Of a DNA stretch of 20,722 nt, positions 15,988 to 20,722 are shown piece by piece. The number at the start of each line of letters is the position of its first letter. Position 1 is the first letter of the stretch. A model generated the notes under the pieces. It saw only the letters and a program-made list of their open reading frames with translations. It made no database searches and was not told the origin of the DNA. The stretch is taken from the NCBI GenBank assembly GCA_002323795.1, contig DCPZ01000086.1:1-20722 (forward strand), in the 5' to 3' direction. The position numbers were made by a program, and so were the translations under genes. This DNA comes from Flavobacteriales bacterium UBA1531. GTDB lineage: Bacteria > Bacteroidota > Bacteroidia > Flavobacteriales_D > Sanyastnellaceae.

Positions 15988-17250
15988 TTAAAGCGACAAA
16001 AAAAGACCTGCGATGGTTGCTGACATCAAATTTGACAACGTTGCCGCCAACACCGCCTTCAAACCGAAACGAGCTATATCAGCGCGCCTGCTCGGGGCCA
16101 ACGACCCCAAACCACCTAGTAAAATTGCAATAGAGGACAAGTTCGCAAAACCACACAAGGCAAACGAAATGATCGCTTTGGTCTTTTCAGACAGCAGAGC
16201 TGGTGCAGCATCGCTCAAATAAGGGGCAAAATTCAAATAGGCTACGAACTCGTTTACAACCAACTTCTGGCCAATGAAAGATCCTGCGACCAAGGCTTCT
16301 CCCCAAGGAACGCCAATGATGAATGCGAGGGGTGCAAAAAGATAGCCTAAAATTAACTCCAAGGTCAGTTCAGGAAAACCAAACCATCCGCCAATTCCAC
16401 CAAACAAACCATTGATAAGGGCAATAAGCCCAACGAACGCGAGAAGCATTGCTCCAACATTCATCGCCAATTTCAATCCAGACGCTGCACCGCTTGCGGC
16501 GGCATCAATGACATTCACTGCTTGGCCATCTTGTTGTTCTTTGAGCTCTTCTTTGGATAAATCCTCTCTTGGCGTTTCAGTCTCCGGGATGATGAGCTTT
16601 GCAAACATGAGTCCACCTGGAGCAGCCATGAACGAGGCTGCAATAAGATACTCAAGTGGAACACCTAAAGAGGCATACCCCGCCAAAACAGATCCTGCCA
16701 CAGAAGCTAAGCCACCAACCATAACAGCGAATAATTCCGACTGCGTCATGCGCTGGATGAAGGGACGCACAACCAGTGGAGCCTCGGTCTGTCCTACAAA
16801 AATATTCGCGGTCGCAGAGAGGCTCTCTGCACGCGAAGTCTGTAGCACTTTGCGTAAGCCCCCTCCCAAGAGATTGATCACCCATTGCATTATGCCGAGG
16901 TGATACAGAACGGCAATGAGCGATGAAAAGAAAACGATGACAGGAAGCACGCGAACTGCAAAAACAAAACCAGAGCCTTCGAATAACTCAAACATACGGT
17001 CCGAGTTCAAGCCTCCAAAAATGAACGTGATGCCGTCATTTCCATAGTCAATAACCTGCTGAACACCCGCTGAAATCGATAGAAGAGCGGACTTTCCAGC
17101 TGGGAAATACAGAACGAAAGCACCGAAAAAAAGCTGAATTGAAAACGCTCCAGCAACAGTACGCAAACGAATGGAACTCCTTTGTTTGGAAGCCAAAACA
17201 GCAATTCCAATCAATACAAACATTCCAACCACACTGATCAATGTTGACAT
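15988..17250 (-). CDS. Concentrative nucleoside transporter (CNT/NupC family), probably Na+-coupled
   Basis: The protein has 420 residues from the ATG at 17250 and about eight to ten hydrophobic segments in the inner membrane. GQTEAPL (153-159) and NEFVAY (333-338) are the nucleoside- and cation-binding motifs of CNTs; the GQTEAP form matches the Vibrio cholerae CNT and animal CNT type, known to be sodium-driven, rather than the proton-driven E. coli NupC form. The GYLFAPLAFIIGVPWGEA block and the terminal RFGLKAVLAATLSNLMSATIAGL are also typical. A cytoplasmic acidic loop is at 223-245 (PETETPREDLSKEELKEQQD). A TTG three codons upstream (17259) is possible but less likely. It lies 25 nt after the outer-membrane-barrel gene and 21 nt before deoA, so it should import the substrate deoA cleaves. 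Confidence 0.95.
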   Translation of the reverse strand: MSTLISVVGMFVLIGIAVLASKQRSSIRLRTVAGAFSIQLFFGAFVLYFPAGKSALLSISAGVQQVIDYGNDGITFIFGGLNSDRMFELFEGSGFVFAVRVLPVIVFFSSLIAVLYHLGIMQWVINLLGGGLRKVLQTSRAESLSATANIFVGQTEAPLVVRPFIQRMTQSELFAVMVGGLASVAGSVLAGYASLGVPLEYLIAASFMAAPGGLMFAKLIIPETETPREDLSKEELKEQQDGQAVNVIDAAASGAASGLKLAMNVGAMLLAFVGLIALINGLFGGIGGWFGFPELTLELILGYLFAPLAFIIGVPWGEALVAGSFIGQKLVVNEFVAYLNFAPYLSDAAPALLSEKTKAIISFALCGFANLSSIAILLGGLGSLAPSRRADIARFGLKAVLAATLSNLMSATIAGLFLSL

Positions 17251-17275
17251 AGCGCTCAAGCTACAACGTCAGCGG

Positions 17276-18532
17276 TCAGTTTCCTCTTTTCATGAATAAA
17301 CCGTTGAAATCTTCAGCTGGAGGCATCCATTTTGAACGAGCAGCATGTCTCCATTGCAATCCAATCGAAACGCTACCTCCTCGCCAATCTCCGAGAAAAC
17401 TCCGGTCATGGTTTATGAAATATGAATCGTTTCCCGACCAAGTAAACGAGCACAAGACTTGTGCTGATGAAGATATGGCATACCCTACTCGGGAATGCAC
17501 ATTCCAACGACTCCAAGACTGCACTTCACTTCTGCCCAGCGTGCGTTGTCCCCACTCCCCTTGTGCATATCCACGCCAAGGTGCGTGCTTCATCTGCAAC
17601 CACATCCGACCAGTATAATCGACGCGATCAAAGCGACGCTCACCTTCATCTTGAATTCGCTGCGTTTGGACATTAACTCCCCAATTCCAGCCATGTATTG
17701 CTGGTGCAATGTATCCTGCTTGAGCAGAAAAAATCAACCACATCCTCGGTGAATGCAAGTCCACAGCATTTAAAACAGTGGAATGATTCGGACTCAAGGC
17801 TTTGATGTCTAAGTTGGCATTGCCCCCGTTCTGAAACCAGTTTCCAAATCCGCGTTGCTCGTACTTAACTCTGCTCCATAATGATCCGGCAGGTTCGATT
17901 CGTTTGGGGTTCACCAACGGCAGTTTGTAGGCACCATGAACACGACGAAAAATGTTTCTCCGAAACAATGCCTCAACACAAAATTCATTGCGATCGTAAC
18001 CATCAATGGTCGTGTACTTTACATTACGCTTTGTGATTAGGATTTCTCCTGATTCACGATCCACATCCCACGAAAAGCCGACTTGACCGGACTGGGAACT
18101 CCGTTCCATCAAAACCCACTGACCGCCTTTTCTCCAATGCCTTTCAAAATCAGAAGTTTGATCCAGTTCTGTTTTCAACCACGCCTGCATCCACGGATTG
18201 AGCACTCGAAGAAGTTTAAACTCTCCCGAAAGATTGCTCGCACTGAAGTCCAAGCCAATTGCCTTGTGTTGAAATGCATCAACCCTCCAATGCAATTGCT
18301 GTTGATTGATCGCCTTAGACCCCAAGTAGGCTCCATCCCAGTAAACCATTGGAGCACCCGATGCAACTGTGTATCGAGCAGGGTTCGTGTCCCAACCACT
18401 GCGCAAAGCGCAGGAAGCATCATGCGCAGACTGACCATGAATGGAAGCCGAAACGATTCCGCATGAGAATAAGAGAATGGCAGCGCATCTCAAGATTCGC
18501 AAAAACAAAGAAAATTGGGGCAACAAGCGCAT
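17276..18532 (-). CDS. Predicted outer-membrane beta-barrel protein of unknown function, in the nucleoside operon
   Basis: I do not recognise this 418-residue protein. It begins with a signal peptide (about 1-34, hydrophobic core CAAILLFSCGIVSAS then HGQS). The mature part shows short stretches of alternating hydrophobic and polar residues flanked by aromatic residues (for example MWLIFSAQAGYIAP, HGWNWGVNVQTQRI, YTGRMWLQMKHAP, YAQGEWGQRTL, SRVGYAISSSAQVLCSFTW, GGSVSIGLQWRHA), as in outer-membrane barrels. It has many Trp and Arg. There is no plug, SusC/SusD signature or T9SS domain. It lies between cytidine deaminase (84 nt upstream) and the nucleoside transporter (25 nt downstream), all on one strand, which makes a role in nucleoside passage across the outer membrane a reasonable inference. 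It is longer than Tsx (under 300 residues) and not recognisably related. Confidence 0.7.
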   Translation of the reverse strand: MRLLPQFSLFLRILRCAAILLFSCGIVSASIHGQSAHDASCALRSGWDTNPARYTVASGAPMVYWDGAYLGSKAINQQQLHWRVDAFQHKAIGLDFSASNLSGEFKLLRVLNPWMQAWLKTELDQTSDFERHWRKGGQWVLMERSSQSGQVGFSWDVDRESGEILITKRNVKYTTIDGYDRNEFCVEALFRRNIFRRVHGAYKLPLVNPKRIEPAGSLWSRVKYEQRGFGNWFQNGGNANLDIKALSPNHSTVLNAVDLHSPRMWLIFSAQAGYIAPAIHGWNWGVNVQTQRIQDEGERRFDRVDYTGRMWLQMKHAPWRGYAQGEWGQRTLGRSEVQSWSRWNVHSRVGYAISSSAQVLCSFTWSGNDSYFINHDRSFLGDWRGGSVSIGLQWRHAARSKWMPPAEDFNGLFMKRGN

Positions 18533-18535
18533 TAA

Positions 18536-18552
18536 AGGGGTGTCTATCCCCT
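18536..18552 (-). promoter_or_regulatory. Small hairpin directly before the barrel-gene start codon
   Basis: On the minus strand AGGGG and CCCCT form a 5-bp GC-rich stem around a 7-nt loop, ending 3 nt before the ATG at 18532, where a ribosome binding site would lie. It lacks a T run, so it is not a terminator. It could limit initiation or be chance; the 84-nt gap 18533-18616 shows no clear promoter. Confidence 0.3.
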
Positions 18553-18616
18553 GTGCTTACGAGATTGAACCCTTAAAGTTGCGTCAACGGAAGTGATCTT
18601 GAAAGCGTCAGCATTT

Positions 18617-19084
18617 TCAAGGCAAACGAAATGTCAAAGGCAAAAATTGGCTCACATTTTTAGAGACCAAAACCTCACCAGATCCTGGCTGCATCAAGAA
18701 TCGGATGGGCTTACCATTTCGGAGTTCCGACTCATTCATAACTTGCCTGCAACCGCCACATGGAGAGAAGTCCACTGAAGGCATGGAACGATCGGTTACC
18801 ACAGCGGCAGCTACGATTTGCTCATTGGGAAATTGAGCGCCCGCAGCGAAAAATGCGGTGCGTTCTGCGCACAAGCCGCTCGGGTACGCCATGTTTTCTT
18901 GATTGGAACCCTGAACAACCCTACCCGATGACAGCAACACAGCAGCTCCAACACGAAATTTGGAATACGGTGCATATGCATTGAGTGCAGCCTCGTGCGC
19001 TTTTCTGAGCAGCGCTTGATCAACCTCAGGTAGCTCACTCGCTTCCCAAGCTTCCGCAATGAATTCTCTTTTCACTTGCTTCAT
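18617..19084 (-). CDS. cdd: Cytidine deaminase
   Basis: The 155-residue protein deaminates cytidine and deoxycytidine to uridine and deoxyuridine, feeding deoA. The zinc site is complete: Cys72 and the proton-shuttling Glu74 in SGLCAERTA, and the PCGGC pair Cys109 and Cys112. NQENMAYP (61-68) is the ribose-binding motif, and AYAPYSKFRVGAAVL (37-51) is the conserved substrate strand. The length fits the tetrameric small-subunit class, with about 20 extra N-terminal residues. It is the first gene of the six-gene minus-strand unit and is divergent from AMP nucleosidase with 52 nt between the start codons. A possible -7 box TACTTTCG lies almost at the start codon, implying a very short leader. 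Confidence 0.95.
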   Translation of the reverse strand: MKQVKREFIAEAWEASELPEVDQALLRKAHEAALNAYAPYSKFRVGAAVLLSSGRVVQGSNQENMAYPSGLCAERTAFFAAGAQFPNEQIVAAAVVTDRSMPSVDFSPCGGCRQVMNESELRNGKPIRFLMQPGSGEVLVSKNVSQFLPLTFRLP

Positions 19085-19100
19085 GCTGTCGAAAGTAGCA

Positions 19101-19108
19101 CAATTTTG
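19101..19108 (+). promoter_or_regulatory. Possible -7 box of the AMP nucleosidase gene
   Basis: CAATTTTG matches TAnnTTTG at 7 of 8 positions, 28 nt before the ATG at 19137. No -33 element is clear. It would place the TSS near 19114 and rule out the in-frame ATG at 19059, which lies inside cdd. Confidence 0.25.
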
Positions 19109-19136
19109 TTCATCGAACGTTCATTACATTGCGTGT

Positions 19137-19910
19137 ATGCAAACGAAAGATGAAATTGTTTCGAATTGGCTTCCGCGCTATACCGGAATGGAACTGGACC
19201 AATTTGGTTCGTACGTGCTTCTGACCAACTTCTCAAATTATTTAGAAAAATTTGCCGAGTGGCATTCCATCGACATCGTAGGCGAACGAAAGGCAATGCC
19301 ATGTGCCACCACAGGAGACATTACCATGATTAATTTTGGAATGGGCAGTGCCAATGCAGCAACTGTTATGGATTTGCTTTCGGCCATCGATCCCAAGGCG
19401 GTTTTGTTCCTTGGGAAATGTGGGGCATTGAAAGAGAAAAATAAAATAGGCGATTTGATCCTTCCACTTGCGGGCATTCGCGGGGAAGGAACTTCAAATG
19501 ATTATTTTCCCCCTGAAGTACCCGCAATGCCAAGTTTTGCACTCCAGCGTGCGATTTCATCAACCGTTCGAGATTACAAAAGGGACTATTATACCGGCTC
19601 AGTGTATACCACAAACCGTCGTGTTTGGGAACACGATGACGCCTTCAAAACCTACCTCCGCGACACCCGGGCACAAGCAATCGACATGGAGACAGCAACC
19701 TTATTTTCCGTCGGATTTGCCAATCGCCTTTCGGTCGGAGCGCTCCTGCTAGTGAGCGATGAACCCATGACTCCCTCGGGTGTAAAAACCGACAGCAGTG
19801 ACGCAAAAGTCACGGCTAATTTTGTCGATGAACACATCCGAATTGGAGTGGATTCAATCAAGGAATTGCAAGAAGAAGGTCGATCCATTAAACACCTCAA
19901 GTGGCGTTAA
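19137..19910 (+). CDS. amn: AMP nucleosidase, short Bacteroidota type
   Basis: The protein has 257 residues from the ATG at 19137. It belongs to the purine nucleoside phosphorylase/nucleosidase superfamily: the INFGMGSANAATVMDLL block (65-81), FLGKCGALKE (91-100, the glycine loop), GDLILPLAGIRGEG (105-118), AIDMETATLF (181-190, with the Glu that contacts ribose) and LLLVSDEP (203-210, with the catalytic Asp). This corresponds to the short AMN-like family (TIGR01721), roughly the catalytic half of the 484-residue E. coli Amn, which splits AMP to adenine and ribose-5-phosphate. The N-terminal regulatory half of the E. coli enzyme is absent, as usual in this phylum. The exact substrate (AMP versus another purine nucleotide or nucleoside) is from family knowledge. 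It is divergent from cdd, pairing purine with pyrimidine salvage. Confidence 0.88.
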   Translation: MQTKDEIVSNWLPRYTGMELDQFGSYVLLTNFSNYLEKFAEWHSIDIVGERKAMPCATTGDITMINFGMGSANAATVMDLLSAIDPKAVLFLGKCGALKEKNKIGDLILPLAGIRGEGTSNDYFPPEVPAMPSFALQRAISSTVRDYKRDYYTGSVYTTNRRVWEHDDAFKTYLRDTRAQAIDMETATLFSVGFANRLSVGALLLVSDEPMTPSGVKTDSSDAKVTANFVDEHIRIGVDSIKELQEEGRSIKHLKWR

Positions 19911-20134
19911 ATCATTGAAAACTGGGTGCAGATACCACGAGGAAAATTGATGGAACAGAATCGTCATTGGATCACATTCGCGTGCGGTGTTCAATGCGAA
20001 TTGAGTTCTTAGATTGGTTCGAAACCCAAACTGCGCAGCGGGTATTTCCCTTTCGTCAGGTCATGCAAAAAATACGGGCACTTGCAGTGATGAAAACGAT
20101 TTCATTTTGAAAAAACACCGGGCAAGCAGCATAT
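19911..20134. other. 224-nt gap between convergent genes, no confident gene
   Basis: No terminator, tRNA or strong RNA structure is seen. On the plus strand a frame is open from 19921 to a TGA at 20108-20110; its only ATG start (19994) would encode 38 residues (MRIEFLDWFETQTAQRVF...). On the minus strand a 23-codon frame (20132-20061) starts 2 nt past the stop of the PqqD-like gene. The two overlap, so at most one is likely to be real, and neither has support beyond being open. Confidence 0.4.
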
Positions 20135-20527
20135 CTAGGCACCGAGGTGAAAAACTTCCTCTTCCCCATAAAATCGCTGGGCATCGCCAAAGCGTACAAT
20201 GCGAGATTGGGGAACATCATGCTCAATTTTCAGCCAATCTTGAGGAATACTAGGAATGAATTCCTGCCCCATTTCTTCTTCGAGAATCACACCCCATTCA
20301 CAGAGCTTGTGCCACACTTTACTCGCATTCTGCACCCGTAGATCTGAGTTGTTGGTGCGCTCACGCCATTGTGCTACTGCAGCATCGATATCAACAAAAG
20401 GCAGTTGACTCAATAGCTCTACAATCGGACCCTCCACACGGATGTATATACCTGAGTCAGGAAGCCTCAAAATCAAGTTTTCACCTTCAATGTCTGCATC
20501 AGAAAATGGGTTCCAAAAATGTGCCAT
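20135..20527 (-). CDS. Small protein with a PqqD-like (RRE-like) N-terminal region
   Basis: The protein has 130 residues from the ATG at 20527 (MAHFWNPFSD). The first 80 follow the PqqD layout: strands around ENLILRLPDSGIYIRVEG, a helix GPIVELLSQL, a short turn PFVDIDAAVAQWRE with a helix, then NASKVWHKLCEWGVILEE as the final winged-helix segment. PqqD-fold domains bind leader peptides of RiPP precursors, or serve as substrate chaperones for radical-SAM enzymes; neither partner is visible in the window. The last 45 residues (FIPSIPQDWLKIEHD...FYGEEEVFHLGA) are not part of that fold. The reading is by pattern only and the protein may be an unrelated small winged-helix. An upstream ATG at 20614 would overlap the divergent acs start and is rejected. 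Confidence 0.6.
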   Translation of the reverse strand: MAHFWNPFSDADIEGENLILRLPDSGIYIRVEGPIVELLSQLPFVDIDAAVAQWRERTNNSDLRVQNASKVWHKLCEWGVILEEEMGQEFIPSIPQDWLKIEHDVPQSRIVRFGDAQRFYGEEEVFHLGA

Positions 20528-20612
20528 GCGGATTACTTTGTTTGGTCTTACGTAAAATGCTGCTAAATCGTTACACCTGATTTTAATAACTTCGAACTTC
20601 AACCATTGCGCC

Positions 20613-20722
20613 ATGCCGTTCCAAATTGACTCATTTCAAGCTTATCTCGATGCTCAAAATCAGAGTCGTTTGAGTCCTGAACTCTATTGGGCAGACATCG
20701 CATCGCATTTTCAATGGCAGCG
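20613..20722 (+). CDS. acs: Probable acetyl-CoA synthetase, N-terminal 36 codons (runs off the right edge)
   Basis: From the ATG at 20613 the frame is open to the edge. The visible residues, with FQAYLDAQNQSRLSPELYWADIA then HFQWQ, match the N-terminal domain of acetyl-CoA synthetase, where a tyrosine-containing helix is followed by an ExFWAEIA-like helix and a W-rich turn. The enzyme activates acetate to acetyl-CoA through an acetyl-adenylate in the cytoplasm. Only the first 5% or so is present, so a propionyl-CoA synthetase or related acyl-CoA ligase is not excluded. A weak -7 box TAACTTCG (20587-20594, 7 of 8) lies 18 nt upstream. The 85-nt gap to the divergent PqqD-like gene probably holds both promoters. 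Confidence 0.6.
   Translation, partial: MPFQIDSFQAYLDAQNQSRLSPELYWADIASHFQWQ

Noticed and set aside
16412..16903. 163-codon plus-strand frame antisense to the nucleoside transporter
   Set aside because: Open antisense frames are expected opposite Ala/Gly-rich membrane proteins; no start signal or family similarity is seen.
20101..20134. Possible terminator after the PqqD-like gene (T-rich run on the minus strand near 20110-20120)
   Set aside because: The T run follows no stable stem; the neighbouring GCCCGG is too short to pair convincingly.
20014..20253. 79-codon plus-strand frame overlapping the PqqD-like gene antisense
   Set aside because: The translation has no recognisable feature, and two thirds of it overlap the better-supported minus-strand gene.

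Overview
The window looks like a chromosomal segment of a marine-type Bacteroidota, probably Flavobacteriales-like. The evidence is two secreted proteins with GCTDxxACNY...DDGSC modules, one of them ending in a type IX secretion (T9SS) sorting domain with an LYPNP motif; promoter-like TAnnTTTG (-7) boxes; weak Shine-Dalgarno signals; and short-form enzymes typical of the phylum (small AMP nucleosidase, stand-alone RRM protein). I see no tRNA, rRNA, IS element, integrase or CRISPR. The genus is not assignable by eye.

Layout. 1-2138 (-) is the N-terminal 712 codons of a large cysteine-rich secreted protein that runs off the left edge; it contains two 192-residue domain copies and nested cysteine-rich repeats. 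2368-3817 (-) carries an RRM RNA-binding protein with a good terminator and an AIM24/TIGR00266-family protein. 3885-8379 (+) is a tightly spaced run: lipoprotein prolyl oligopeptidase, RluA-type pseudouridine synthase, PlsC-type acyltransferase, SAM-dependent methyltransferase. 8380-11283 (-) is a T9SS-exported subtilase whose stop codon abuts that of the methyltransferase and whose triad Asp position holds Glu. 11381-13063 (+) is asparagine synthetase B.

13074-19084 (-) is a six-gene unit transcribed in the order cytidine deaminase, predicted outer-membrane barrel, Na+-type concentrative nucleoside transporter, thymidine phosphorylase, nitroreductase-family protein, TerC-family membrane protein. 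A divergent AMP nucleosidase lies at 19137-19910 (+). The logic is nucleoside uptake and pyrimidine (deoxy)nucleoside breakdown; the unrecognised barrel is a candidate outer-membrane entry route. 20135-20527 (-) is a small protein with a PqqD-like (RiPP-recognition-element-like) appearance, and 20613 to the right edge (+) is the start of a probable acetyl-CoA synthetase gene.

Start codons were revised inward where signal peptides, an N-terminal catalytic Cys or promoter boxes demanded it (AIM24, prolyl oligopeptidase, subtilase, AsnB, nucleoside transporter, AMP nucleosidase, PqqD-like protein). Functions rest on motif recognition by eye; no database search was run. The most interesting items are the outer-membrane barrel in the nucleoside operon, the Asp-to-Glu subtilase, the orphan PqqD-like gene, a terminator for asnB embedded in the opposing terC-family gene, and the duplicated-domain secreted protein.
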